This document shows, in pieces, positions 28,197 to 38,881 of a DNA stretch of 64,000 nt. Numbering within the stretch: the first letter of the stretch is position 1; every line of letters begins with the position of its first letter. Origin of the DNA: Massilia sp. TS11. GTDB taxonomy: Bacteria > Pseudomonadota > Gammaproteobacteria > Burkholderiales > Burkholderiaceae_D. The notes under the pieces are model-generated. The model saw only the letters and a program-made list of their open reading frames with translations. It was not told the DNA's origin and did no database searches. The stretch is taken from positions 62,001 through 126,000 of the forward strand of contig NZ_JAKLTS010000006.1 of NCBI RefSeq assembly GCF_022012445.1, written 5' to 3'. Position numbers and translations under genes: made by a program.

Positions 28197-29465
28197 TCAT
28201 TTGATGAGGGAGATGCGCTCGGCCCGCTCGAAGGCGTCGGTGCCGGCGATGACGATCTTGTCGCCCGGCTTGGCGCCGGACAGGATTTCCACTGCGGTGA
28301 TGCTGGTGGCGCCCAGCTTGACCGGGGTCTTCACCGCCACCCCGTCCTTCACGATGTAGGCGAAGCGCCCGCCGTCGGCTTCCACGAAGGGACCGCGCGC
28401 GACCATCACCACATTCGGTTTTTCTTCAATCAGCAGGCGCGCCGACACGCGCTGGCTCTGGCGCAGGCCGGCCGGCTGCGCGCCGCTGAAGCGGGCGCGT
28501 GCCAGCACCTGGTTCTTCACCACTTCGGGCGGCAGCGCGGACAGCTTGGCCATGGCCTTGATGCCGCCGATTTCGACTTCGACGTTCATGCCCAGGCCCA
28601 TGTCGGCCACATACGATTCGGGCACTTCGAGTTCGACTTCGAGGCGCGACAGATCGACCACCGTCATCAGGGCCGTATTGGCCGGCACCACCGAGCGGTT
28701 CTGCACCGACAGCGTGCCGATGAAGCCGTCCACCGGGGCGCGCACCGACAGTTCGTCGACGCGCCGCTGGGCATTTGCCAGGGCGATGCGCTGGCGCGCC
28801 AGCGCCTCCTGCTTGGTCTTCAGTTCGAGCGCCACGTCGTCGCTTTCCAGGCTGGCCGCATTGCGCGCGTGGGCGGCGCGGATCTCGGCCGACTTGAGCG
28901 CGTCCTTGGCCTTCTGGTAGTCGATCTTGGCGATGATGCCCTCGTTGGCCACGGCCTCGTAGCGCTCGAGCGTGCGCTGGGCCGAGGTGCGCTCGATTTC
29001 GGCGGTGTCGGCCTCCTTCTGGGCCAGCAGCTTCTGCTTGCGCGCCAGGATCTGCTGGCGCGCCACTTCGGCTTCGAGCTGGTTGGTGGTGGCCTGCTCG
29101 CGTTTCAGCGCTTCGCTCAGGTCGGGCGCGTCGAGCACGGCCAGCAGGTCGCCCTTCTTGACGGTGTCGCCGGCCGCCACCTTCAGCGTCACGGTGGACG
29201 GGGCGGTCGCATACAGGGTCGGGCTGACGGCGGCCACGATGCGGCCATTGACCTGGGCGTCGCGCACCAGGGTGCCGCGCCCGACTTCGGCGATGCGCAG
29301 GCGGCTGCTGGCGACCGACAGTTCGCCGGCGCGCCAGCCGCTGAGCAGGAAGGCCAGGCCGGCGGCCCCGGCCAGGGCGGCGCCGATCAGCAGCAGGCGC
29401 TTGCGGCGTGCGGCGCGCGGATCGGCCGCCAGCACGGTGTCTTGATGCGAGGTGTCACGGATCAT
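28197..29465 (-). CDS. Periplasmic adaptor subunit (HlyD/MacA/YknX family)
   Basis: The 422-residue protein has one N-terminal membrane helix (RLLLIGAALAGAAGLAFLLSG), lipoyl half-motifs on both sides of a long coiled-coil hairpin (residues about 115-215, rich in Ala/Glu/Gln/Lys) and a beta-barrel domain. It is a membrane-fusion adaptor that links the inner-membrane permeases to an outer-membrane channel. No TolC gene lies nearby, so an unlinked TolC would be needed. It is the first gene of the exporter operon, behind a sigma-54-type promoter. The ATG at 29465 was preferred over one 13 codons upstream, which lies before the promoter's expected transcript start. Confidence 0.9.
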   Translation of the reverse strand: MIRDTSHQDTVLAADPRAARRKRLLLIGAALAGAAGLAFLLSGWRAGELSVASSRLRIAEVGRGTLVRDAQVNGRIVAAVSPTLYATAPSTVTLKVAAGDTVKKGDLLAVLDAPDLSEALKREQATTNQLEAEVARQQILARKQKLLAQKEADTAEIERTSAQRTLERYEAVANEGIIAKIDYQKAKDALKSAEIRAAHARNAASLESDDVALELKTKQEALARQRIALANAQRRVDELSVRAPVDGFIGTLSVQNRSVVPANTALMTVVDLSRLEVELEVPESYVADMGLGMNVEVEIGGIKAMAKLSALPPEVVKNQVLARARFSGAQPAGLRQSQRVSARLLIEEKPNVVMVARGPFVEADGGRFAYIVKDGVAVKTPVKLGATSITAVEILSGAKPGDKIVIAGTDAFERAERISLIK

Positions 29466-29499
29466 GGTGGTCCACGTGAAAAGAAAACGTGGACGTTTA

Positions 29500-29515
29500 T
29501 GCAAACGCCGTGCCA
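29500..29515 (-). promoter_or_regulatory. Sigma-54 (-24/-12) promoter of the exporter operon
   Basis: On the minus strand the sequence reads TGGCACGGCGTTTGCA, a full match to TGGCAC-N5-TTGCA. It ends 34 bp before the adaptor start at 29465, giving a short leader. The operon it drives encodes an NtrC-type sigma-54 activator, which fits autoactivation. Confidence 0.85.
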
Positions 29516-29519
29516 GCGC

Positions 29520-29532
29520 TAAGTGCTTGATT
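29520..29532 (-). promoter_or_regulatory. IHF-like site between enhancer and sigma-54 promoter
   Basis: The minus strand reads AATCAAGCACTTA, an exact match to the IHF consensus WATCAANNNNTTR. It lies between the TGTCCGC cluster and the -24 box, where IHF normally bends DNA for sigma-54 activation. Confidence 0.7.
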
Positions 29533-29548
29533 TTTCAAGACTGGGGAC

Positions 29549-29596
29549 TGTCCGCTCCTGTCCGCGCGGACAGCGTCCGTGTCCGCTCAGCGGACG
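29549..29596. promoter_or_regulatory. TGTCCGC enhancer cluster upstream of the exporter promoter
   Basis: Half-sites TGTCCGC occur at 29549-29555, 29559-29565 and 29580-29586, with inverse copies at 29566-29572 and 29590-29596. They include a perfect 16-bp palindrome (CTGTCCGCGCGGACAG, 29558-29573) and a second palindrome GTCCGCT-C-AGCGGAC (29581-29595). The two centres are about 22 bp apart, two helical turns. The distances place them at about -60 to -107 from the expected start, fitting an NtrC-type activator. The cluster overlaps the 3' end of the upstream DUF1624 gene. Confidence 0.75.
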
Positions 29597-30708
29597 TCCG
29601 GACGGCGCCCGCGCCAGGCCTGCAGCAGGCGCAGCGCGCCGTACAGCAGGGCCAGCACGGCTGGCCAGGCCAGGTAGGCCGGCCACAGGGCCGCCGTGTA
29701 GCCCGGCGGCAGATGCAGCTGGCCGCTGTCGGCATCGAACACCGGCTGGGCGCCGTAGCGCAGCGCGAAGTAGGCATTCGCCAGCAGGTGCACCAGGGCG
29801 ATATGGCTGGCATACAGCAGCAGCGGATGGCGGCCGAACAGGGTCAGCACGGGCAGGGGCGGCAGCCGTTCGAACCAGGCCAGCAGGGCCAGCGCGATGG
29901 CCAGCGTCAGGCACAGGTAGAGCAGCGAGGGCGGGTACTTCTGCAGATTCACGAAGGCCATCAGGTCGTACATCGGGCCCAGGCCGGTGGGGGCGTAGCG
30001 CTGCGGGTCGCCATAGACATGGGTCAGGCGCAGCGCCAGGAACACGGCCAGCAGGCCGGTCGCCAGCCCGAGCAGCAGGCGCTGGCGGCGCGCCGCCGTC
30101 CAGGCGAACACCGGGCCGAGCGTGTAGCCGAGCGCGATCAGGCCCAGCCAGGGCATCAGCGGATACACGAACACGATGCCGAAGTGGGCCCCGAGCGGGT
30201 AGTAGCCGCCCAGGTGCCAGGCGCGCCAGAACAGGTCGGGCGTGGTCCAGGCGTCGAACAGATTGTGGGGCAGGATCAGCAGGGCGCCGATGGCGCCGAT
30301 CAGCCAGCGCGGCAGCTGCAGCAGCACGGACAGGAAGATCATGCCGGCGCCGAGCGCGAACAGCACCTGCAGGATGATCACCTGGTAGGCGAACTGCCAG
30401 CAGAAGCTGATCCAGGTGGCCTCCAGCAGCAGCAGCAGGAAGCCGCGCGTGGCCAGATAGCGCGCCAGCTCGATGCTGCCGCAGCGCTGCCCGCGCAGCC
30501 AGGCGGCGCAGCCGGCCAGCAGCACGAAGGTGGGTGCGCACAGGTGGGTGATCCAGCGGGTCCAGAACAGGGCAGGGCTGGTGTGGGCCAGGTCGGTCGG
30601 GTCGATCGCGCTGGGCGTGAAGTAGTCGCGCACATGGTCGAGCACCATCAATACGATCACCAGCCCGCGCAGCGTGTCGATCGCCGTCAGGCGCGCGCTT
30701 GTCGCCAT
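29587..30708 (-). CDS. DUF1624 / heparan-alpha-glucosaminide acetyltransferase-like membrane protein
   Basis: The 373-residue protein has around ten hydrophobic segments and the DUF1624 pattern: an early DTLRGLVIVLMVLDHVRDYF, then APTFVLLAGCAAWLRG, and FGRHPLLLYASHIALVHLL near the end. Members are transmembrane acyltransferase-like proteins thought to move acyl groups onto sugars or glycans. The acceptor is unknown. The last codons contain the enhancer sites of the downstream exporter operon, a constraint on this end of the gene. Confidence 0.82.
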   Translation of the reverse strand: MATSARLTAIDTLRGLVIVLMVLDHVRDYFTPSAIDPTDLAHTSPALFWTRWITHLCAPTFVLLAGCAAWLRGQRCGSIELARYLATRGFLLLLLEATWISFCWQFAYQVIILQVLFALGAGMIFLSVLLQLPRWLIGAIGALLILPHNLFDAWTTPDLFWRAWHLGGYYPLGAHFGIVFVYPLMPWLGLIALGYTLGPVFAWTAARRQRLLLGLATGLLAVFLALRLTHVYGDPQRYAPTGLGPMYDLMAFVNLQKYPPSLLYLCLTLAIALALLAWFERLPPLPVLTLFGRHPLLLYASHIALVHLLANAYFALRYGAQPVFDADSGQLHLPPGYTAALWPAYLAWPAVLALLYGALRLLQAWRGRRPDVR

Positions 30709-30747
30709 CCACCCCTCCCGTGCCCGCGCGCGCCGGGGGCGCTGGCC

Positions 30748-32598
30748 TTAGTCTTGTTTGGCGGGCTTGTCTTTGTCGATCACTTCCCGGCAGTCGCCCT
30801 TGAATACCGCGTTATCGTAATTCGTCCAGCCGTAGCTGTCGACTACCCGTTTGTGCGGCTTGAAGGCGGGGCTGACGATCGACCAGTCGAGCCGTTCACC
30901 CGGGTAGCGGATGTCGGCCAGGTCGAGCAGGGTGTGGAACACGTTCTCGGTGGCCAGGCGCGCCTTCTGGTGGCGTTGCAGCTGTTCGATCTTGTCCGGG
31001 TAGCGGCTCTGGTAGGCGTCCGAGTACCAGACGAAGCCGGGGATGTGGAACTCGTACTGGGTATTGTGGCCGTGGAAGGCCAGATTGCAGCTGTTGTCGT
31101 ACAGGGTCTGGCCGTGGTCGGCCACGAACAGCAGCACGCTGCTGACCGGCGCGCTCTTGAGCTGGCCGATCACCTGGCTGAGGAACCAGTCGGTGTAGCG
31201 GATCGAATTGTCGTAGCTGTTATTGAGCTGCGGCTTGATCTTGGTGTCCGTGTAGACCGGCTTGTCGACCCCGTACAGCGAGGGCTGCCACTTGTCGAAT
31301 TCCTTCGGATAGCGGTGGCTGTAGTTCCAGTGGTTGCCGAGCGTGTGCAGCACCACCAGCTTTTTCGGCGCCGGGTCCTTGAGGGCGATGCGCAGGGGCT
31401 CGAACAGCACGCTGTCGAAATTGCTGGCATTGGTGAAGCCGCCCAGATTCAGGAACTGCACCACGTCGGCTTCGCGCGCGAACACCGACACCGGGGTGTC
31501 GAACTGGCCGAAGGAGATCTGGTTGGACAGCCAGAAGGTCTTGAAGCCGGCTTCCTTGTAGGCCGTCAGCACGGATTTTTCCGAGAAGCCGTCCTTCAGG
31601 CTCTGGTGGGCCGGCTTGCGCGAAATGATGACCGGCACCGACAGGCGCGTGGCCGACACCGGCGTGATCAGGTCGGGGAAGCTGACCAGATTGCTCTCCT
31701 GGCGCAGCAGCGGATTGGTGTCGCGGCTGTAGCCGTTCAGGCTCCAGCGGTCGTAGCGCGAGGATTCGCCGATCACCAGCAGCACCACCTGGGGCGCGTC
31801 GCCGGCCGCGCCCGGGTGGGCGCCGAAGCGGAAGGCGGCGCTGCGCGCGCCCAGTTCGGCCAGGTATTTGCGCTCATTGTAGAAGTCGACCCCGCGCGCG
31901 ACCAGGCCGAACGGCCAGCTCTGGGCATAGGCGTCGAAGTCGAACGGCAGGCGCCAGCGGTAGGGCAGGGGCTTCCAGCTCAGGCTGGTCTTGTGGGCAC
32001 CCTCGATTTCGGCCTCGTCCTTGGGCAGGCTGGCGTCCTCGTCGTCCTCGCTGGCGCTGGCACTGGCGCTCACGCTGGCGCTCGGGCGCGGTTTCGGATC
32101 GGCCCCGAACTCCCAGCTGTAGGCGAGCACGGCGGCGCCGGCCGCCAGCAGCCCCAGCGCGACCCAGCGCGAGGCGTCGTTCCAGTCGAGCTCGCGGGTG
32201 CGGCGCGCTAGGCGCAAGGTCAGCCACCACCAGGCGACGACGCCGATCATCACGGCGATCAGCAGCCACACCTTACTGCCGAGGAACTCCATCGCCTCCT
32301 TCGGGTTGGTCTCGGCGATGATGCCCAGGTGGTGGGTCGAGATGCCCTGGCCGTAGAAGACGAACAGGTAGATTTCGGTCGGCAGCGCGATAAAGGCCGG
32401 GATCAGCAGCCAGTGGAACCAGGCCGGGCGCTTGAACACGGCCCAGACCGCGATCCAGGCCAGCAGTTCGATGCCCAGCACCTGGGCTGGACGGTCCATC
32501 GGTTTGCCCAGAAACACCATGGGCACGAAGGGCACCAGGGACAGCAGCAGGTAGGACAGCAGAATGGCCAGGTTGGCCGGGCGCAGCAGGAAACGCAT
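30748..32598 (-). CDS. Phosphoethanolamine transferase (EptA/CptA-like, sulfatase fold)
   Basis: The 616-residue protein has five N-terminal membrane helices (within residues 1-175), then a soluble alkaline-phosphatase-fold domain with VIGESSRYDRWSLNGYSRDT, HTLGNHWNYSHRYP, DHGQTLYDN and HGHNTQYEFHIPGFVWYSD. These match enzymes that move phosphoethanolamine from phosphatidylethanolamine onto lipid A or LPS core. The nucleophile position reads GES rather than the GET of MCR/EptA. An acidic low-complexity Ser/Ala/Asp/Glu linker lies near residues 172-200. The ATG at 32598 begins a normal first helix. It is divergent from the lipase gene. Confidence 0.86.
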   Translation of the reverse strand: MRFLLRPANLAILLSYLLLSLVPFVPMVFLGKPMDRPAQVLGIELLAWIAVWAVFKRPAWFHWLLIPAFIALPTEIYLFVFYGQGISTHHLGIIAETNPKEAMEFLGSKVWLLIAVMIGVVAWWWLTLRLARRTRELDWNDASRWVALGLLAAGAAVLAYSWEFGADPKPRPSASVSASASASEDDEDASLPKDEAEIEGAHKTSLSWKPLPYRWRLPFDFDAYAQSWPFGLVARGVDFYNERKYLAELGARSAAFRFGAHPGAAGDAPQVVLLVIGESSRYDRWSLNGYSRDTNPLLRQESNLVSFPDLITPVSATRLSVPVIISRKPAHQSLKDGFSEKSVLTAYKEAGFKTFWLSNQISFGQFDTPVSVFAREADVVQFLNLGGFTNASNFDSVLFEPLRIALKDPAPKKLVVLHTLGNHWNYSHRYPKEFDKWQPSLYGVDKPVYTDTKIKPQLNNSYDNSIRYTDWFLSQVIGQLKSAPVSSVLLFVADHGQTLYDNSCNLAFHGHNTQYEFHIPGFVWYSDAYQSRYPDKIEQLQRHQKARLATENVFHTLLDLADIRYPGERLDWSIVSPAFKPHKRVVDSYGWTNYDNAVFKGDCREVIDKDKPAKQD

Positions 32599-32788
32599 GG
32601 CGGTCGGGCGGGACGGAAAATCGCGTATTGTATATCGGCAGCTTGGCGCGGGGACCTTTGGCCGGCAGTTGTGTTTGTGGGACGACAGCCAAGCACGGCG
32701 ACGGCGGGGAGACCAGCGGGAAGATTGACGACAATTAGTGTATGGACAGATTGCTAGGCTGAATGCCCCTTTCACCTGGAGCATGGCC

Positions 32789-34003
32789 ATGGCTTACGAT
32801 CTTTTCCAATCGACTTTTCTGATGAGCTGGGCGGCGAATGACATCGCCGACGCCAGCGGCAGCGCGCAGGCGCTCACCGATCTGCTCAGCGTCGCCCTGA
32901 GCGGCGGCACCGCCCCGAACGGCAGCAGCTGGCCGGGTTTTTTTGCCAACACCCGCAGCCAGCTGGTGGCCGATGACTTCAATGTCAGCTGGGGTCCCAG
33001 AGTCTGCCTCGCCGCCAATCAGAGCAGCGGCTACGCCGCCAATGCCATGTATGTCGCCTACAGCCCCTCGCTGAACACCTATGTGGTGGCGATCGCGGCC
33101 ACCAATCCCGATTCCGTATATGACTGGATCGACGAGGACGGCGACGTCGCGCCCGAGTACATGGCGCCGTTCCCGGTGCCGGTGCCCTTCGTGCGCAGCG
33201 CCCACCTGCCGCCGCTGCCCGAGGTGCCCCATGTGTCGGCCGCGACGGCCCTGGGCATCAGCAATCTGATGCAGATGAGTTCGGGCAGCCAGAGCCTGCT
33301 GGCTTACCTGCAGTCGCGCGACCCGAGCGGGGCCAGCCTGATCTTCACCGGGCACAGCCTGGCCGGCGCTTTGTCGCCGACGCTGGCCCTGCAGATCTGG
33401 ACGGCCCTGAGCGCGGCCGGCAGCCCGTGGCAGGCCAGCCAGATCAAGGTGCTGCCGACGGCCGGGGCCACGCCGGGCAACCTCGGCTTCGCTGCCAGCT
33501 TCCGCGAGCGCTTCCCGGCCACGCCGGGCGGGACCCAGACTCCCGCCTATGCCAACTGGAATGTTGACCATTGGAACCAGGCTGACATCGTGCCGTACGC
33601 CTGGAATCTGCTGGGCAACACCATCAGCGCCAACCTGGACTCGACAACCTACGATTCCATCTACGGCGTGATGGAGGCGCCGATCGGCAGCCCCTTCAAT
33701 GACGCGGTCGCGGCCGCCATCGTGCTGGCCACGCCGGGTTTCTACACCCGCATCAGCGACGCCCTGGCCTATCCGGCCTTCAGTGTGGCGGCCGGCTATT
33801 ACCAATGGACCCAGAACAGCGACGGCAGCTTCGCCTATCCGCCCGTGTGGACGGCGCTGCCGACCTATGACCTGAGCAATCCGATCACCACGGCGGACCA
33901 GCTCGGCCTGCAGTTCTATGCCGGCCACATCGACGAATACCTGAGCTACTTCAATGTGGCGCCGCCGCCGAAAATGCCGAAAGCCGCGCCCAGCCAGGGC
34001 TGA
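32789..34003 (+). CDS. Class 3 lipase-like alpha/beta hydrolase
   Basis: The 404-residue protein carries the nucleophile elbow FTGHSLAGAL near residue 190, the lipase class 3 signature, with a following ILPTAG-like strand (KVLPTAGATPGN). No signal peptide is obvious, so either it is cytoplasmic or it uses a C-terminal export signal. Substrate unknown. The second ATG (32789) was taken because GGAG lies 7 bp away; the ATG at 32783 is only one base from it. The gene lies directly upstream of the rpsL promoter. Confidence 0.82.
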   Translation: MAYDLFQSTFLMSWAANDIADASGSAQALTDLLSVALSGGTAPNGSSWPGFFANTRSQLVADDFNVSWGPRVCLAANQSSGYAANAMYVAYSPSLNTYVVAIAATNPDSVYDWIDEDGDVAPEYMAPFPVPVPFVRSAHLPPLPEVPHVSAATALGISNLMQMSSGSQSLLAYLQSRDPSGASLIFTGHSLAGALSPTLALQIWTALSAAGSPWQASQIKVLPTAGATPGNLGFAASFRERFPATPGGTQTPAYANWNVDHWNQADIVPYAWNLLGNTISANLDSTTYDSIYGVMEAPIGSPFNDAVAAAIVLATPGFYTRISDALAYPAFSVAAGYYQWTQNSDGSFAYPPVWTALPTYDLSNPITTADQLGLQFYAGHIDEYLSYFNVAPPPKMPKAAPSQG

Positions 34004-34041
34004 GCCAGCGGCGCCCCCGCTCCGTGGCATGCCGAAAGCGA

Positions 34042-34070
34042 TTGACCTTGACGCCAATCAGGGCTATACT
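34042..34070 (+). promoter_or_regulatory. Sigma-70-type promoter of the str operon
   Basis: TTGACC at 34042-34047 and TATACT at 34065-34070 are separated by exactly 17 bp. It lies 108 bp before rpsL and has no competing gene. The same TATACT box recurs before rplC. Confidence 0.75.
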
Positions 34071-34177
34071 CGCCGGTTCTCGGAATTGTCCCGTGCATGC
34101 GCACCGACGCCCTGAGACTGGTTTACCGCCCCCGGTTCCCACGGATCGGGTTATTAACTCTTGTTGGATTTATAACG

Positions 34178-34561
34178 ATGCCAACCATCAATCAACTGAT
34201 TCGCAAGCCGCGCGTTGCTGCGGTTGTGAAGAGCAAGTCGCCGGCGCTGGAAAACAGCCCGCAAAAGCGTGGCGTGTGTACCCGTGTGTACACCACCACC
34301 CCGAAGAAGCCGAACTCGGCACTTCGTAAAGTCGCCAAAGTGCGTCTGACCAACGGTTTCGAAGTCATTTCGTACATCGGCGGTGAAGGCCACAACCTGC
34401 AAGAGCACAGCGTCGTCCTGATCCGCGGCGGCCGTGTGAAAGACTTGCCGGGTGTGCGTTACCACATGGTGCGCGGCGCCCTCGATACCCAAGGCGTGAA
34501 AGACCGTAAGCAGGCCCGTTCGAAGTACGGCGCCAAGCGTGCGAAGCAAGCCAAGAAGTAA
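34178..34561 (+). CDS. rpsL: 30S ribosomal protein S12
   Basis: The 127-residue S12 keeps the family core. The streptomycin-relevant loops PKKPN (residues 42-46) and GGRVKDLP (Lys88) are wild type, so no rpsL-mediated resistance is predicted. Two residues are added at the C-terminus (AKQAKK) relative to related species. It is first in the str operon rpsL-rpsG-fusA-tuf, and no rpoC gene precedes it in the window. Confidence 0.98.
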   Translation: MPTINQLIRKPRVAAVVKSKSPALENSPQKRGVCTRVYTTTPKKPNSALRKVAKVRLTNGFEVISYIGGEGHNLQEHSVVLIRGGRVKDLPGVRYHMVRGALDTQGVKDRKQARSKYGAKRAKQAKK

Positions 34562-34668
34562 TTTTTACTCACTGAGTTGAAGCAGTTGTGATAACTGAGT
34601 AAGTGGCCGGTCCTGATGGCCGTCCGCGAGCGCGATGAAGACACGCTCAACTGAAGAAAGGAATTAAC

Positions 34669-35139
34669 ATGCCACGTCGTCGTGAAGTCCCCAAGCGCGA
34701 GATCCTGCCCGATCCGAAATTCGGTAGCACCGATGTCGCCAAATTCGTGAACGTTCTGATGCTGTCCGGTAAGAAATCGGTCGCTGAACAGATCATTTAC
34801 GGTGCTTTCGAGCACATCAAAGCCAAGTCCGGCAAAGACCCGATCGAAGTGTTCACCGCTGCGCTGAACAACTGCAAACCCCTGGTCGAAGTCAAATCGC
34901 GTCGCGTGGGCGGCGCCAATTACCAGGTGCCGGTCGAAGTGCGTCCGGTGCGTCGTACCGCACTGTCGATGCGCTGGCTGCGCGAAGCTGCCAACAAGCG
35001 CAGCGAAAAATCGATGGATCTGCGCCTCGGCGGCGAGCTGATGGAAGCGGCCGAAGGCCGTGGCGGCGCCATGAAGAAGCGCGACGAAGTCCACCGCATG
35101 GCTGAAGCGAACCGCGCGTTCTCGCACTTCCGCTTCTAA
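34669..35139 (+). CDS. rpsG: 30S ribosomal protein S7
   Basis: The 156-residue protein is the standard length and has the typical N-terminus [17 protein letters not shown]7 initiates assembly of the 30S head and, in E. coli, also represses its operon. It starts 107 bp after rpsL with AAAGGA upstream. Confidence 0.98.
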   Translation: MPRRREVPKREILPDPKFGSTDVAKFVNVLMLSGKKSVAEQIIYGAFEHIKAKSGKDPIEVFTAALNNCKPLVEVKSRRVGGANYQVPVEVRPVRRTALSMRWLREAANKRSEKSMDLRLGGELMEAAEGRGGAMKKRDEVHRMAEANRAFSHFRF

Positions 35140-35178
35140 TCGCAGGTCAGCCCGCCCTGCGCGGGCAACCGTAAGAAG

Positions 35179-35216
35179 CCGGACACATTCTTTCGTTAGA
35201 ATGGCGTCCGGTTTTT
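35179..35216 (+). terminator. Terminator/attenuator-like hairpin between rpsG and fusA
   Basis: CCGGAC at 35179-35184 pairs with GTCCGG at 35206-35211, and an inner CATTCT/AGAATG stem continues past a bulge, with loop TTCGTT and five Ts at 35212-35216. It ends 25 bp before fusA. Partial termination here would lower fusA/tuf output unless the downstream genes have their own promoter. Confidence 0.5.
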
Positions 35217-35241
35217 GACCATTCAAAGTTTAGGAAAAATC

Positions 35242-37347
35242 ATGGCACGCACTACCCCCATTGAGCGCTACCGCAATATCGGTATCTCCGCTCACATTGA
35301 CGCCGGTAAAACGACGACCACCGAGCGCATCCTGTACTACACCGGCGTGAACCACAAAATCGGTGAAGTGCACGACGGCGCCGCCACCATGGACTGGATG
35401 GAGCAGGAACAAGAGCGTGGTATCACCATCACCTCGGCTGCCACCACCTGCTTCTGGAAAGGCATGGCCAACAACTTCCCGGCCCACCGTCTGAACATCA
35501 TCGACACCCCGGGCCACGTCGACTTCACCATCGAGGTGGAGCGTTCGATGCGCGTGCTCGACGGCGCCTGCATGGTCTACTGCGCCGTGGGTGGCGTGCA
35601 GCCGCAGTCGGAAACCGTGTGGCGTCAGGCCAACAAGTACAAGGTGCCGCGTCTGGCCTTCGTGAACAAGATGGACCGTACCGGCGCCAACTTCTTCAAG
35701 GTCTATGAGCAGATGCGTGCCCGCCTGAAGGCCAACCCGATCCCCATCCAGATCCCGATCGGCGCCGAAGACAACTTCGTCGGCGTGGTCGACCTGGTCA
35801 AGATGCAGGCCATCTACTGGGACGACGCCTCGCAGGGCATGAAATTCGACTACAAGGATATCCCGGCTGAACTGCTCGAGTCCGCCAAAGAATGGCGCGA
35901 GAAGATGGTCGAGGCCGCCGCCGAGTCGTCGGAAGAGCTGATGAACAAGTATCTGGAAGAAGGCGATCTGCCGGAAGCCGATCTGAAGAAGGCCCTGCGC
36001 GAGCGCACCATCGCCTCGGAGATCGTGCCGATGATGTGCGGTACCGCATTCAAGAACAAGGGCGTGCAGGCCATGCTCGACGCCGTGATCGAATACCTGC
36101 CGTCGCCGATCGACATTCCGCCGGTGAAAGGCACCGACGAGGACGACCAGCCGGCCGAGCGTAAAGCTTCGGACGACGAGAAGTTCTCGGCGCTGGCCTT
36201 CAAGATCATGACCGACCCGTTCGTCGGCCAGCTGATCTTCTTCCGCGTCTACTCGGGCGTGATTAACTCGGGCGACACCGTGTTCAACCCGATCAAGAAC
36301 AAGAAAGAGCGCGTCGGCCGTATTCTGCAGATGCACGCCAACCAGCGCGAAGAGATCAAGGAAGTGCGCGCCGGCGACATCGCCGCTGCCGTCGGCCTGA
36401 AGGAAGCGACCACCGGTGAAACCCTGTGCGATCCGTCCTCGCCGATCATCCTGGAAAAGATGGAGTTCCCGGAACCCGTGATTCAGCAGGCCGTCGAGCC
36501 GAAGACCAAGGGCGACCAGGAAAAAATGGGCCTGGCCCTGAACCGTCTGGCACAGGAAGACCCGTCGTTCCGCGTGAAGACCGACGAAGAGTCGGGCCAG
36601 ACCATCATCGGTGGTATGGGCGAGCTGCACCTGGAAATTATCGTCGACCGCATGAAGCGCGAATTCGGCGTCGAAGCGACCGTCGGCAAGCCCCAGGTGG
36701 CCTACCGTGAAACGATCCGCAAGACCGTCACCGACGTCGAAGGCAAGTTCGTCAAGCAGTCGGGCGGCCGCGGTCAGTACGGTCACGCCGTGATCACCAT
36801 CGAACCGCAGGAGCCGGGCAAAGGCTTCGAGTTCGTCGACGCCATCAAGGGCGGCGTGGTGCCGCGCGAGTACATCCCGGCGGTGGAAAAAGGTATCCGC
36901 GATACCCTGTCCTCGGGCGTGCTGGCGGGCTACCCGGTGGTGGACGTGAAAGTCACCCTGACCTTCGGTTCCTACCACGACGTGGACTCGAACGAAAACG
37001 CGTTCCGCATGGCCGGCTCGATGGCATTCAAGGATGGCTGCAAACGCGCCAACCCGGTCATCCTCGAGCCGATGATGGCGGTGGAAGTGGAAACCCCGGA
37101 AGACTACGCCGGTAACGTGATGGGCGACCTGTCGTCCCGCCGCGGCATGGTCCAGGGCATGGACGAAATCCCGGGCGGCGGCGGCAAGATCATCCGCGCT
37201 GAAGTGCCGCTGTCGGAAATGTTCGGCTACTCGACCACGCTGCGTTCGGCCACCCAGGGCCGCGCCACCTACACGATGGAATTCAAGCACTATTCGGAAG
37301 CACCGAAACACGTGATTGACGCCATCGTGACGGCCAAAGCCAAGTAA
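35242..37347 (+). CDS. fusA: Elongation factor G
   Basis: The 701-residue GTPase has G1 AHIDAGKT, G3 DTPGH and G4 NKMD motifs, then domains II-V. It drives translocation of tRNA and mRNA on the ribosome. The ATG at 35242 gives the conserved N-terminus [13 protein letters not shown]; an upstream TTG at 35215 is not needed and would add an unconserved extension. Confidence 0.99.
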   Translation: MARTTPIERYRNIGISAHIDAGKTTTTERILYYTGVNHKIGEVHDGAATMDWMEQEQERGITITSAATTCFWKGMANNFPAHRLNIIDTPGHVDFTIEVERSMRVLDGACMVYCAVGGVQPQSETVWRQANKYKVPRLAFVNKMDRTGANFFKVYEQMRARLKANPIPIQIPIGAEDNFVGVVDLVKMQAIYWDDASQGMKFDYKDIPAELLESAKEWREKMVEAAAESSEELMNKYLEEGDLPEADLKKALRERTIASEIVPMMCGTAFKNKGVQAMLDAVIEYLPSPIDIPPVKGTDEDDQPAERKASDDEKFSALAFKIMTDPFVGQLIFFRVYSGVINSGDTVFNPIKNKKERVGRILQMHANQREEIKEVRAGDIAAAVGLKEATTGETLCDPSSPIILEKMEFPEPVIQQAVEPKTKGDQEKMGLALNRLAQEDPSFRVKTDEESGQTIIGGMGELHLEIIVDRMKREFGVEATVGKPQVAYRETIRKTVTDVEGKFVKQSGGRGQYGHAVITIEPQEPGKGFEFVDAIKGGVVPREYIPAVEKGIRDTLSSGVLAGYPVVDVKVTLTFGSYHDVDSNENAFRMAGSMAFKDGCKRANPVILEPMMAVEVETPEDYAGNVMGDLSSRRGMVQGMDEIPGGGGKIIRAEVPLSEMFGYSTTLRSATQGRATYTMEFKHYSEAPKHVIDAIVTAKAK

Positions 37348-37364
37348 TTCATGCAAACACCGGT

Positions 37365-37390
37365 GCCCGGCCACAAGCCGGGCGCCTTTT
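37365..37390 (+). terminator. Weak terminator-like hairpin between fusA and tuf
   Basis: GCCCGGC (37365-37371) and GCCGGGC (37377-37383) form a strong 7-bp stem with loop CACAA. Only four Ts follow after a GCC, so termination is likely partial. Confidence 0.45.
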
Positions 37391-37413
37391 GAACTGATAA
37401 AGGAAGATTTAAA

Positions 37414-38604
<1,191 letters not shown>

Positions 38605-38621
38605 GCGCGGATCTGCAGTAC

Positions 38622-38655
38622 AAAAAATGCCGGCCTGCGGGCCGGCATTTTTTTT
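38622..38655 (+). terminator. Intrinsic terminator of the str operon
   Basis: ATGCCGGCC (38627-38635) pairs with GGCCGGCAT (38640-38648), with an A-run before and eight Ts at 38648-38655. It ends the tuf transcript and can act in both directions. Confidence 0.92.
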
Positions 38656-38663
38656 GCCCCGCG

Positions 38664-38797
38664 CCACCCCTCCTTTCCCCCTAAACAAATCGGGGTCAGA
38701 CCCCATTTATCCAGCGATCAAGTTCCGCCGCCCGCGGGCTTGCCCGCCAGATAAATGGGGTCTGACCCCGATTTATCTTGGGGGAAAGGTGGGGTGG
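38664..38797. repeat. 48-bp imperfect inverted repeat with GGGGTCAGACCCC core
   Basis: Arms 38664-38711 and 38750-38797 match at 44 of 48 positions, with the inner 25 bp perfect. The loop of 38 bp holds a GC-rich palindrome. The core shares CGG(G/T)GTCAG with the hairpin at 7548-7638, and both sit just after a gene's 3' end, suggesting related dispersed extragenic elements. No transposase is present. Confidence 0.9.
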
Positions 38798-38881
38798 AAT
38801 TTGTACGTTAAGAAAGATTTCAGATGACGCTCTGGGCGGCATTGGCGAGCATGCCTGTTTTTCCTGACGCGAGAGCCTCCG

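Noticed and set aside
29452..32211. A 919-codon plus-strand frame across the DUF1624 and phosphoethanolamine transferase genes
   Set aside because: It runs antisense to two proteins with sound membrane and catalytic motifs.
38664..38797. The inverted repeat after tuf as the ends of an insertion sequence
   Set aside because: Only 38 bp lie between the arms, so there is no room for a transposase.
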